DNA of 7,291 bases from CAZPDM01 sp964585305. Its GTDB lineage: Bacteria > Planctomycetota > Uabimicrobiia > Uabimicrobiales > JABWCH01. Of this stretch, positions 1 to 6,459 are shown in pieces. The stretch spans positions 1 to 7,291 of the forward strand of contig CAZPDM010000125.1 in NCBI GenBank assembly GCA_964585305.1, written 5' to 3'. A program made the position numbers and the translations under genes. Every line of letters starts with the position of its first letter. Positions within the stretch are counted from its first letter, which is position 1. The notes beneath the pieces were generated by a model, which searched no databases, was not told the DNA's origin, and saw nothing but the letters and a program-made list of their open reading frames with translations.

Positions 1-551
1 GAAAATGGGACAACTCCGAACAAGTACCAGAAATTCCATATTGGGCACAAAAATTTTATAAACTGAGTGGAATATTATATAAAGATGCCCAATTTTATAT
101 GGATACCATGTTCAAATATGCTAAAATATTAGAAAATCCGCATAACAAGTGGGTAAGTCTATACGAAAAAGAACCCGATATAAAAGGCTTTCCACAACAT
201 TATATTCTAAGTAGTTTGCTCATGCCTGCATTAACAAGTATTTGGACTAAAGAAATTGACATGATGTGCAGACTTCAAAATTACCAAGCTGCTTTAGCTA
301 TCAATCGATTTCATAATAAATATAAATGTTTGCCAGAAAAATTAGAACAAGTTGTTCCCGAATTTTTAGAGAAAATTCCTTTCGATTTTTATTCTTCTGA
401 ATCTTCTCCTATCAAATATTTAAAAACAGAAAATGGCTATATTGTTTATAGTCTTGGATACAATCAAATAGATGAACAAGGAAATAGTGAAAGAAAAATA
501 GGTGAAGATCATTACCCTGATATTGGATTGAACGTAGAATTTCAAAAATAG
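1..551 (+). CDS. C-terminal part of a large PVC-type hypothetical protein (5' truncated by window edge)
   Basis: The reading frame is open from the window edge (first complete codon at base 3) to the TAG at 549-551, giving 182 visible residues; an internal ATG at 99 is not a convincing start because the frame is open upstream and no good ribosome binding site precedes it. The last third has a recognisable pattern: 'AALAINRFHNKYKCLPEKL', then VPEFLEKIPFDFY, then a short strand pair ending 'GYIVYSLGYN' and DEQG. I know this arrangement (a helix, a proline-led loop, a VP.D.F segment, then a YS.G turn) from the C-termini of large membrane-anchored hypothetical proteins common in Planctomycetes and Lentisphaerae, where it resembles the globular part of type II secretion pseudopilins. 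The specific function is unknown. The next gene starts 71 bases downstream with its own strong ribosome binding site, so co-transcription is possible but not shown. Family assignment is from memory of the pattern. Confidence 0.7.
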   Translation, partial: KWDNSEQVPEIPYWAQKFYKLSGILYKDAQFYMDTMFKYAKILENPHNKWVSLYEKEPDIKGFPQHYILSSLLMPALTSIWTKEIDMMCRLQNYQAALAINRFHNKYKCLPEKLEQVVPEFLEKIPFDFYSSESSPIKYLKTENGYIVYSLGYNQIDEQGNSERKIGEDHYPDIGLNVEFQK

Positions 552-609
552 ATTTCTTAAGATATATTTGGCATATACAAAGAATTAACTCAGGGCTTAT
601 TAAAATTTT

Positions 610-616
610 GGAGGGG
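610..616 (+). promoter_or_regulatory. Strong Shine-Dalgarno site of the cytolysin gene
   Basis: GGAGGGG lies six bases before the ATG at 623. This decides the start: the frame can be extended back to a TTG at 608, but that codon sits just before and overlaps the reading of this site, so the ATG at 623 is preferred. Confidence 0.75.
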
Positions 617-622
617 CAATAT

Positions 623-2107
623 ATGATTAAGAAAAATTTTCTCATTACAATTCTAATCACGATTGCTTTTGTAACCTGTATAGGCCAGCCATTATCAGAA
701 CCACAAAAAGACCCAACTCCTATGCCAGAAGGCTATAATCACGAAATCAGTGACTATCTTGATAGTCTGAACTATGATCCTCGACAAATCCTTGCCGAGC
801 AAATCGGCGATTCAGTTTTTCCTGCAAAACCTCTTCCAAATGAAGTCGATGACGATGGCAATGCGATCATAATTTGCAAACAAGTAAAACATCACCTCAG
901 TGGCAATCTTGATGATATACTTATCCTTAATCCCATACATTCAGTAGTATGGCCTGGAGCACTTGTAAAGGTTGATCAAGAACTTGTGCGTGGGATGCCT
1001 ACACCTCTTCAATACCACCGCGCTCCTGTAAAACTTAGCATTGATCTTCCAGGCATTGGAGATCAAGGAATATTTGCTGTAGAGAATCCAAGCAATGGCA
1101 CAGTACAAGCCGCTATCGACAAAGCGCTAGATTACTGGAATAACAACCAATACAAAGAAGGCTATGTGAGTAAGTCTCGTTCAAAATATACATCAACTTT
1201 TGTATATAGCACTGAACAACTTGCCGCCTCTCTTGGTATAAATTACTGGAATCTTAAAGGAAGCCTATCTACTCAATTTCAGATGGCAACAACGCGAGAA
1301 AAAAAGGTGGCTGTAGTGCTTTTCAAGCAAGTATTTTATACTGTCGCATTCGATCCCCCATCAAATTCAGGAGCAGTATTCCATCCCAATGTTACAGTCA
1401 ATGACATAAAAAAAAATATAAATAATGAAACTCCTCCGGCCTACGTAAGCAGCGTGGACTATGGTAGAATACTCATGTTGCAAATTGAGACAAGCTCTGC
1501 CATCCTTCAGACAGAGATGGAAGCAACGCTAAAATATTTAAGTGCTCAGGCAACTGCATCAGCAGATTATCAAAAGACTCTCCAAAATAGCAAGATTACT
1601 CTCATCGCAATCGGAGGAAATGCAGAGGTAAACACCCAAGCCATAGATGCAAATCACATTGAAGATCTTCATAAAATAATACAAGGGCAAAATGCGTTAT
1701 ATTCGAAAAATAATCCAGGCCAACCGATCTCCTATACAATTCGATTTCTGAAAGACAATCGTCTTGCCAAGATGGGATACGCTACTGACTATACTGAACT
1801 AGTTTGCGAACGTCATCCCCATGGTTGGATTGGTTTTAAACATTCAGGCGTTTATATTGCCAAGTTTTACATGAATTGGAAAGAAGGCGATCAGCAGAAA
1901 TCATGGAGTTCGGGAAAAAAAGCCGTAGGATACATGGACAAAATACAATTAAAAGGAAATGCCCACGATATTAACATTGCTGCACAAGTCAACACTGGCT
2001 TTGGATGGCATAATATATTCAAATTAAAATTAGACGGGCCACCAAATAAATTCTATGTAGTAAAAGGAACCACGCTTCATACCAAATGGGAAACAGCGGA
2101 TAAATAA
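623..2107 (+). CDS. Secreted thiol-activated / cholesterol-dependent cytolysin (CDC) with divergent undecapeptide
   Basis: This predicted pore-forming toxin has 494 residues, the usual CDC length. The ATG at 623 is chosen from the ribosome binding site, and residues 1-22 form a basic-then-hydrophobic signal peptide. CDC landmarks appear in order: 'NPIHSVVWPGAL' near 103-114; 'KLSIDLPG' near 137-144; the first membrane hairpin region around 195-225 followed by 'KQVFYTV' (235-241); 'VSSVDYGR' (275-282), leading into the second hairpin region (about 290-320); the double glycine G331-G332; 'ISYTIRFLKDN'; and 'HSGVYIAKF' (407-415), which opens the membrane-binding domain 4. In known CDCs the monomers bind membrane cholesterol, or CD59, oligomerise into a prepore and insert a large beta barrel. 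The cholesterol-recognition Thr-Leu pair is kept (T484-L485). The undecapeptide, ECTGLAWEWWR in classical members, is here VNTGFGWHNIF (456-466): it has lost Glu, Cys, Arg and two Trp. The toxin should therefore not be thiol-sensitive at that site, and its receptor or binding strength may differ. The next gene follows closely and is probably co-transcribed. Confidence 0.93.
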   Translation: MIKKNFLITILITIAFVTCIGQPLSEPQKDPTPMPEGYNHEISDYLDSLNYDPRQILAEQIGDSVFPAKPLPNEVDDDGNAIIICKQVKHHLSGNLDDILILNPIHSVVWPGALVKVDQELVRGMPTPLQYHRAPVKLSIDLPGIGDQGIFAVENPSNGTVQAAIDKALDYWNNNQYKEGYVSKSRSKYTSTFVYSTEQLAASLGINYWNLKGSLSTQFQMATTREKKVAVVLFKQVFYTVAFDPPSNSGAVFHPNVTVNDIKKNINNETPPAYVSSVDYGRILMLQIETSSAILQTEMEATLKYLSAQATASADYQKTLQNSKITLIAIGGNAEVNTQAIDANHIEDLHKIIQGQNALYSKNNPGQPISYTIRFLKDNRLAKMGYATDYTELVCERHPHGWIGFKHSGVYIAKFYMNWKEGDQQKSWSSGKKAVGYMDKIQLKGNAHDINIAAQVNTGFGWHNIFKLKLDGPPNKFYVVKGTTLHTKWETADK

Positions 2108-2128
2108 TAGTTTATCAATTATATAATG

Positions 2129-2133
2129 AAAGG
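2129..2133 (+). promoter_or_regulatory. Shine-Dalgarno site of the peptidase gene
   Basis: AAGGA ends directly at the first possible ATG (2134) but stands six bases before the second in-frame ATG (2140). The spacing favours 2140 as the real start, which shortens the protein by two residues. Confidence 0.6.
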
Positions 2134-2139
2134 ATGTTT

Positions 2140-4101
2140 ATGAAAGCCTATTGTTTTTTTATAGTTATTTTTATGATGGTAAGTATTGTAATTTGTCAAG
2201 CGCAATCTACAAGTAATCTGGTTTTAAATTTACCTATTGGAAAATCAGGTTTAATGTATGAAGGCGAAGAAAATTCAGAAATGTTGATAGAAGGACCATC
2301 TGCGATTGCTGTAGGTTTGGATGGAACTTTCTGGATTGCCAATCCTGTAAATCATTCTTTATGCCAATATAATTATACAGGAGATGAAATTAGCAAGATC
2401 GATACTTCTTTTGCTATAGGCTTAACTGATTTTTGTGTTACAGAAAAAGGCATTTTTATTTTAGATGCTGCGGATCCTTCTCCTATGGTATATCACCTTG
2501 ATTTGAGGGGAAGCATGATAGCCAAATATCCATCTCCTGTAGCATTAGAAAGTGGTTTAAGTGGCATTACCTATACTTCTGAAGGCGGCTTAATACTGGA
2601 GCAAGAAGGCGGAGCGTATCTTACTCAACTTATAGATCCTTCAGGGAAATTTACCAATGTTACATTAGCTGGCTATCCTTATAATGGGAAATTATATCGC
2701 ACTGAGCAAGTAGAACTGCAACAAAAATCCCGCCAAACTACAATAAACCTAGGCGAATGCAGCGTTAACATTTCTACTCAAAATCAATTAGCAGGAACAA
2801 AAATACTTAATGTCGCTGCTAATGGAGACGTTTATATAATTGTGGAAGAAATGAAAAGCAATCCAGAAATTTGGATAGATAAAACAATCCATCGTTATAA
2901 TACAGAAGGCCAATTCCTTGGCATTACACGTGTTCCTCTCATGCAACGTTATGGAGAAGTACTGTGTGGTTTGGCAATAGACAAAGAAAATGAAATATAC
3001 TCCCTTGTTACTTTACCATACGCTGTCCAGATATATAAACTTGCTTTTTCCCAAACTATTGTAGAGAAACCTTCCTTACCAGAAATCACCAATTTTCCTG
3101 AACCTGCTCGGGATTTTGGAGAAAGAATTTCTCGCGACGGCATCATTGCTAATGCACGGGCCTATATAGATAATTCTAAATATTTAAATTCTACCAACCT
3201 AAATGGAAGTTGCTCAGGACGTACTAAACCCGATTATTTGGGTGGTGCTGGAACTTATAACAGCGTTCCTTATGATTGGGGTGGATGGGATACAGTATCT
3301 GCTTTCAATAGTTATATGGATAAAAATTATCAAGCTGGCGATGTTAATACTTCTGCTTCTGAATCTTGCTCAAAAGGTGTAGATTGTTCAGGATTTACAA
3401 CTCGCTCATGGGGCCGCACAGATAAAAAATATGGAACATCTACCTTACCTCAAATTGCAAAACAGTTTGACTCTACTGATAATCTTCTTAAAGGAGATAT
3501 ACTAAATAAAGCAGGCAGCCATGTTCGTTTATTTGCCAGTTTTGCCAATGGCGGTTGCAATGTTTATGAATCTACAACAGGAAGTTACGATCGTGTTATC
3601 TATCGCTATCTTTCTTGGAGTTCTTTTAGCGGATATGTTCCATTCCGCTATTTACATATTTCAGATGACGATCCAACTCCGCCGACACCATCTACATGGC
3701 CTACTCATAGCACTGCAACAAATAATTCCGGCCACAATGTATATGCGATTCAATATTTGCTGAAACAACATGGGCAATCTTTAAATATAGATGGCGATTT
3801 TGGCTCTGAAACTAAAAGCAAAGTCCAAAACGTCCAAACAGCATATAATCTAACAGCAGATGGTGTTGTTGCCGAAAGCACATGGAAAGTATTGATTAAA
3901 ACCGTATCTCAAGGAAGCAACGGTGATGCAGTTAAAGCAGTGCAACATCTTCTCAAAAACAAATTTGGTTTTAGTCTAACTATAGATGGAGATTTCGGCC
4001 CTAATACTAAATCTGCTGTCATAAGTTTCCAAAATTCTAAAGGCCTTACAGCAGATGGAATCGTAGGTACTCAAACCTGGTTAGCATTGGTTTCAAAATA
4101 G
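2140..4101 (+). CDS. Secreted beta-propeller / NlpC-P60 cysteine peptidase / tandem peptidoglycan-binding protein
   Basis: The protein has 653 residues from the preferred ATG at 2140. It starts with a signal peptide (about 1-22, likely cut near CQA-QS). Residues about 50-305 contain repeated 'GxxxxAVGLDGTFWIAN'-like strands separated by Asn/Asp-Gly turns, as in NHL or other six-bladed propellers, probably a binding module. Residues about 330-507 are an NlpC/P60-type papain-like domain: the catalytic Cys is C416 in 'GVDCSGFT', the His is H461 in 'AGSHVRLFASF', and E477 in 'NVYEST' is a candidate third residue. A proline/threonine-rich linker (508-523) leads to two PG_binding_1 repeats (about 531-587 and 593-651), each with an 'IDGDFG..TK' turn and a 'LTADG.V...TW' end. 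In the family such enzymes cut peptide bonds in cell-wall stem peptides, so an exported wall hydrolase is the best reading; the exact bond cannot be told. The gene lies 32 bases after the cytolysin and is probably in the same transcript. Confidence 0.88.
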   Translation: MKAYCFFIVIFMMVSIVICQAQSTSNLVLNLPIGKSGLMYEGEENSEMLIEGPSAIAVGLDGTFWIANPVNHSLCQYNYTGDEISKIDTSFAIGLTDFCVTEKGIFILDAADPSPMVYHLDLRGSMIAKYPSPVALESGLSGITYTSEGGLILEQEGGAYLTQLIDPSGKFTNVTLAGYPYNGKLYRTEQVELQQKSRQTTINLGECSVNISTQNQLAGTKILNVAANGDVYIIVEEMKSNPEIWIDKTIHRYNTEGQFLGITRVPLMQRYGEVLCGLAIDKENEIYSLVTLPYAVQIYKLAFSQTIVEKPSLPEITNFPEPARDFGERISRDGIIANARAYIDNSKYLNSTNLNGSCSGRTKPDYLGGAGTYNSVPYDWGGWDTVSAFNSYMDKNYQAGDVNTSASESCSKGVDCSGFTTRSWGRTDKKYGTSTLPQIAKQFDSTDNLLKGDILNKAGSHVRLFASFANGGCNVYESTTGSYDRVIYRYLSWSSFSGYVPFRYLHISDDDPTPPTPSTWPTHSTATNNSGHNVYAIQYLLKQHGQSLNIDGDFGSETKSKVQNVQTAYNLTADGVVAESTWKVLIKTVSQGSNGDAVKAVQHLLKNKFGFSLTIDGDFGPNTKSAVISFQNSKGLTADGIVGTQTWLALVSK

Positions 4102-4172
4102 ATTTTCTGTAAAGTTATATAAAGTATTTTTTTGTGATGAGAAATATTTTATCAGTTTTTTCTCTTTAGAAA

Positions 4173-4177
4173 AGGAG
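4173..4177 (+). promoter_or_regulatory. Shine-Dalgarno site of the nitroreductase gene
   Basis: AGGAG stands eight bases before the ATG at 4186 and supports that start. Confidence 0.75.
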
Positions 4178-4185
4178 ATATACTT

Positions 4186-4776
4186 ATGACATTTACTGAA
4201 ATCATTCAAAAGCGAAGAAGCATTTATTCTCTTGGAAAAGAAAGCAAACAAAATAAAGAAAGCATTATTGAGAGAGTCAAACTTGCTGTTTTACATACTC
4301 CATCTGCCTTTAACTCTCAAAGTGCTCGCGTTATTTTATTGTTCAATGAAAATAGTGATAAATTATGGGAAATTACTCGCAGATGTCTTCAGAAAATTGT
4401 TCCCGCCAACGCTTTTGAAAACACTAGCAAGAAAATTGATTCGTTTAAAGCCGGTTTTGGAACCGTTCTTTTCTTTGAAGATCAAACAGTTGTGAATGAT
4501 CTTATGAGTAAATATGCTGCGTACAAAGACAATTTTCCACTATGGTCTTTACAGTCAAATGGAATGCTACAATACCATATTTGGCTAGCATTAGCAGAGA
4601 TGAACATAGGAGCTTCACTTCAACATTATAACCCAATAATTGATGAAGAAGTCAGAAAAGAATGGAACATCAATCCAACATGGAAATTATTAGCCGAAAT
4701 GCCTTTCGGCTCAACCAATCAACCAGCAAATGCAAAAGATTTCCAACCCATAGAACAACGGCTAAAAATATTCTAA
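4186..4776 (+). CDS. Nitroreductase-family flavoprotein (Frm2/YdgI-like)
   Basis: This 196-residue protein has the typical length of a single-domain FMN-dependent nitroreductase. The N-terminal 'IIQKRRSIYSLG' (6-17) is the family's arginine-rich FMN-phosphate-binding start. 'HTPSAFNSQSARVILLF' (37-53) matches the flavin-contacting segment. 'LQYHIWLALAEMNIGASLQHY' (128-148) is the dimer-interface helix followed by the conserved G-A-S-L turn, and 'LLAEMPFG' near 168-175 is the late strand. The details recall the Frm2-like subgroup, whose bacterial members are small soluble cytoplasmic enzymes reducing nitro compounds or quinones with NAD(P)H; the natural substrate cannot be read from sequence. 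The gap to the upstream peptidase stop is 84 bases and contains only weak hairpins, so it may be co-transcribed or have its own promoter. A strong intrinsic terminator follows. A functional link to the secreted toxin and hydrolase is not evident. Confidence 0.88.
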   Translation: MTFTEIIQKRRSIYSLGKESKQNKESIIERVKLAVLHTPSAFNSQSARVILLFNENSDKLWEITRRCLQKIVPANAFENTSKKIDSFKAGFGTVLFFEDQTVVNDLMSKYAAYKDNFPLWSLQSNGMLQYHIWLALAEMNIGASLQHYNPIIDEEVRKEWNINPTWKLLAEMPFGSTNQPANAKDFQPIEQRLKIF

Positions 4777-4801
4777 AGTAAAAAAACTTTCGCACTAATT
4801 T

Positions 4802-4834
4802 AAAGAGAACCGTCTATAACGGTTCTCTTTTTTT
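4802..4834 (+). terminator. Rho-independent terminator after the nitroreductase gene
   Basis: AAAGAGAACCGT (4802-4813) pairs perfectly with ACGGTTCTCTTT (4819-4830), giving a 12-bp stem with a five-base loop, and a T-run extends to 4834. It closes the transcription unit on its left and lies only eight bases before the first CRISPR repeat. Confidence 0.92.
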
Positions 4835-4842
4835 GTTTACAT

Positions 4843-5343
4843 GTTTTAATCTTACGATAGTGCGATTCAAACCCTTATGGCAATGTCTATTTAGCTGCAC
4901 AGGCTTTCCAGTTTTAATCCTACGATAGTGCGATTCAAACCAAACAAAAAAAAGCAACATTGATTGTTGCAAAACTGTTTTAATCCTACGATAGTGCGAT
5001 TCAAACCGTTATATTTTGAATTTTCCTGCGATGGGACTAATTTGTTTTAATCTTACGATAGTGCGATTCAAACAAAATACAAACGAAAAAAATGAAAGAA
5101 ATTTAATTTTGTTTTAATCCTACGATAGTGCGATTCAAACTTGGATCATTAGCACAATATGAAAGTGAACAAATATCGTTTTAATCCTACGATAGTGCGA
5201 TTCAAACTATAAAAATGCAATTGCCATTGGATTTCCCGGCGTTACGAGTTTTAATCCTACTATAGTGCGATTCAAACCAAAAAAATGGCAAAAAAACACC
5301 TCGTAATAGGGCAGTTTTAATCCTACGATAGTGCGATTCAAAC
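4843..5343 (+). CRISPR. CRISPR array 1: eight intact 30-base repeats, spacers of 36-40 bases
   Basis: Repeats lie at 4843-4872, 4911-4940, 4977-5006, 5044-5073, 5111-5140, 5178-5207, 5248-5277 and 5314-5343. Each is 30 bases, opening GTTTTAATC and closing CGATTCAAAC. The spacers between them are 38, 36, 37, 37, 37, 40 and 36 bases and are all different; an eighth (5344-5379) leads into a decayed repeat. Position 10 is T in repeats 1 and 4 and C elsewhere; repeat 7 also has G14 changed to T. Length and pattern (GTTTT.ATC.TAC...ATT.AAAC) resemble repeats I associate with type I-B/III systems, which suggests crRNA reads left to right with an AUUCAAAC-like 5' handle; the near-palindromic ends make orientation uncertain. 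Decay at the right end also fits a trailer there. No cas gene is visible in the window. Confidence 0.97.
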
Positions 5344-5379
5344 TGGATAACTCCTAACGTTGCAAGCCACAATTGCCAT

Positions 5380-5409
5380 GTTTTAATCTTATAACTCATA
5401 TATTTTATA
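5380..5409 (+). repeat. Decayed CRISPR repeat 9 (only 5' half kept)
   Basis: Bases 5380-5391 match the first 12 bases of the T10 repeat variant exactly (GTTTTAATCTTA). The remaining 18 bases are unrelated AT-rich sequence. It follows a normal 36-base spacer (5344-5379), so it stands where the ninth repeat should be. Confidence 0.8.
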
Positions 5410-5431
5410 TGTTTTTTTTTAATTTGTCAAG

Positions 5432-5461
5432 GTTTTAATCTTACAATAGTTCACCAAATTT
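5432..5461 (+). repeat. Decayed CRISPR repeat 10
   Basis: GTTTTAATCTTAC followed by A and ATAGT matches the first 19 repeat positions with one change (G14 to A); the 3' third has diverged. It starts only 52 bases after the previous remnant, against the usual 66-70, so bases have been lost between them. Confidence 0.7.
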
Positions 5462-5497
5462 ATTTGGGAAAAAATATCTGAAATTATTACTGACTAT

Positions 5498-5527
5498 GTT
5501 TCAATCCTATGATGAGTGTGCTACTTT
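5498..5527 (+). repeat. Strongly decayed CRISPR repeat 11
   Basis: GTTTCAATCCTATGAT resembles the repeat 5' half with two changes, after which the match fades. It begins exactly 66 bases after remnant 10, one normal repeat-spacer period, which supports it as a true remnant rather than chance. Confidence 0.5.
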
Positions 5528-5622
5528 TTTGATAATCTTATTACCACAATTTTTTATGTATGATTTGTATATCAACTTGCTTCTTATAACATTCCACTCA
5601 AGTGGATTAGAATGGAATTACG
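5528..5622 (+). promoter_or_regulatory. AT-rich upstream region of the par operon with nested inverted repeats
   Basis: This gene-free stretch ends with TCCACT (5593-5598), CA, AGTGGA (5601-5606), a perfect 6-bp inverted repeat. A second pair, ATTCCA (5591-5596) and TGGAAT (5613-5618), overlaps it and ends five bases before the parA start. Such placement would suit an operator for autoregulation by a Par protein, or a partition site. A TATAAC at 5585-5590 could be a -10 box, but no well-spaced -35 is seen (TTGTAT at 5565-5570 is only 14 bases away). There is no strong Shine-Dalgarno, only GGAA at 5614-5617, unlike the genes to the left. Confidence 0.4.
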
Positions 5623-6459
5623 ATGACAAAAATCATTAGCTTTATCAATCTAAAAGGAGGCGTAGGTAAAACTACCAACGTTATAGCAATTGCGGAATTT
5701 TTGGCTGCAGAAGAACGAAAAAAAGTCTTGGTAATCGATCTTGATCCTCAAACAAATGCTACAATTTGTCTTATCTCTAAAGAGGATTGGTTAGAGAGGG
5801 ATAAGGCACAATGCACATTACTTCAACTTTTCAAGGATACTTTGGATAAAACCTCAAAATTTAATATTATTCCTTCAATTATAAATGGGGTGTCCAATCT
5901 GGAGGGAGGAATTGGTAAACTTTCTCTTTTACCTTCTAGTCTAGGGTTAATCAATATACAAGAACAGATTCCATCTGATGCCTATACTATCCTTTCTAAG
6001 ACACTCGAACCAATCATATCTAACTATGATTACATCTTAATAGATTGTCCACCAAGTCTTGGAACAATTACCTTGAATGGTATTTTTATAAGTGATGGTT
6101 ATGTGATCCCAGTAACTTTAGATAACTTTTCTTCCTATGGTTTAGAGCAAATTCTAAACCGAATAGAGTCATTTAAAAGAGAGCATCAAATAAAAATCCA
6201 GCCAATAGGAATTCTAATCAATAGGCAAAGAACATATAAGTTTCAAAGTGTACAATACAAGAATTTGGATCGTGAATCAACACAAAAAAACATTCCAGAG
6301 ATATTTCAGACTATTATTCCAGAAGCTATTAGACTTTCTGAAGTAATTTGCTATGACTCAACTCAATTTAAAAAATTGAAAACCAAATATGGTGCTGCGC
6401 TATTTAAACTGTATACAAATCTCACCAAGGAGTTCATGGAAAAATGCCAGAAAATTTAA
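5623..6459 (+). CDS. parA: ParA-family partition ATPase
   Basis: The protein has 278 residues and belongs to the ParA/Soj/MinD group. It carries the deviant Walker A motif 'KGGVGKTT' at 11-18, with signature lysine K11 and P-loop lysine K16. 'VIDLDPQTNAT' (37-47) is the second nucleotide-binding segment, with D41-P42-Q43, and the Walker B motif 'YILIDCPPSLG' spans 137-147. The segment 'VIPVTLDNFSSYGL' (161-174) follows, as in ParA proteins. In the family, ATP-dimers coat the nucleoid and a partner bound to a centromere-like site triggers hydrolysis, moving plasmids, chromosomal origins or other cargo. There is no N-terminal HTH, so it is the short Soj-like type and regulation would have to come from the partner. 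The start has only a weak ribosome binding site. The next frame overlaps its last 16 bases. Its position between two CRISPR arrays is unusual and may reflect insertion of a plasmid-derived cassette. Confidence 0.9.
   Translation: MTKIISFINLKGGVGKTTNVIAIAEFLAAEERKKVLVIDLDPQTNATICLISKEDWLERDKAQCTLLQLFKDTLDKTSKFNIIPSIINGVSNLEGGIGKLSLLPSSLGLINIQEQIPSDAYTILSKTLEPIISNYDYILIDCPPSLGTITLNGIFISDGYVIPVTLDNFSSYGLEQILNRIESFKREHQIKIQPIGILINRQRTYKFQSVQYKNLDRESTQKNIPEIFQTIIPEAIRLSEVICYDSTQFKKLKTKYGAALFKLYTNLTKEFMEKCQKI
6427..6432 (+). promoter_or_regulatory. Shine-Dalgarno site inside parA for the downstream gene
   Basis: AAGGAG lies within the parA coding end, 11 bases before the ATG at 6444. The spacing is slightly long, but the site supports translation of the overlapping gene as part of the same operon. 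Confidence 0.6.

Noticed and set aside
568..603. TTGGCA as a -35 box for the cytolysin promoter
   Set aside because: No -10-like hexamer stands 16-18 bases downstream; the nearest AT-rich candidate is about 24 bases away.
412..660. Minus-strand open frame across the end of gene 1 and the start of the cytolysin gene
   Set aside because: It is antisense to two supported genes, with no homology or ribosome binding site.
623..685. Lipoprotein signal at the cysteine in AFVTC of the cytolysin leader
   Set aside because: Residue -1 is Thr and -3 is Phe, which fit the lipobox poorly; a normal signal peptide cleaved just after is more likely.
2949..3146. Minus-strand open frame inside the propeller-peptidase gene
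   Set aside because: It is antisense to a supported gene and has no recognisable features.
3521..3763. Open frame of 80 codons inside the peptidase gene
   Set aside because: It overlaps the catalytic and linker region of a well-supported protein in another frame; the hydrophobic look is incidental.
4139..4164. GAGAAA / TTTCTC inverted repeat before the nitroreductase gene as a terminator
   Set aside because: The stem is only 6 bp and AT-rich with a loop of 14 bases; too weak to call.
4232..4495. Second + strand open frame inside the nitroreductase gene
   Set aside because: It is in another frame of a gene with clear family motifs and has no recognisable domain.
4873..5379. Many spacers are open in the first + strand frame, suggesting coding-sense protospacers
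   Set aside because: Nine of 13 are open across both arrays, but about half would be expected by chance at this length, so no strand bias is supported.
5202..5399. Minus-strand open frame of 65 codons across array 1
   Set aside because: It is produced by the repeat itself, which is open in one minus-strand frame and gives the same peptide (FESHY.RIKT) at each copy; no ribosome binding site is seen.
5612..5626. Four-codon reading frame (MELR) whose TGA overlaps the parA ATG
   Set aside because: It could be a translational-coupling leader, but such short frames are common by chance and its own ribosome binding site is absent.
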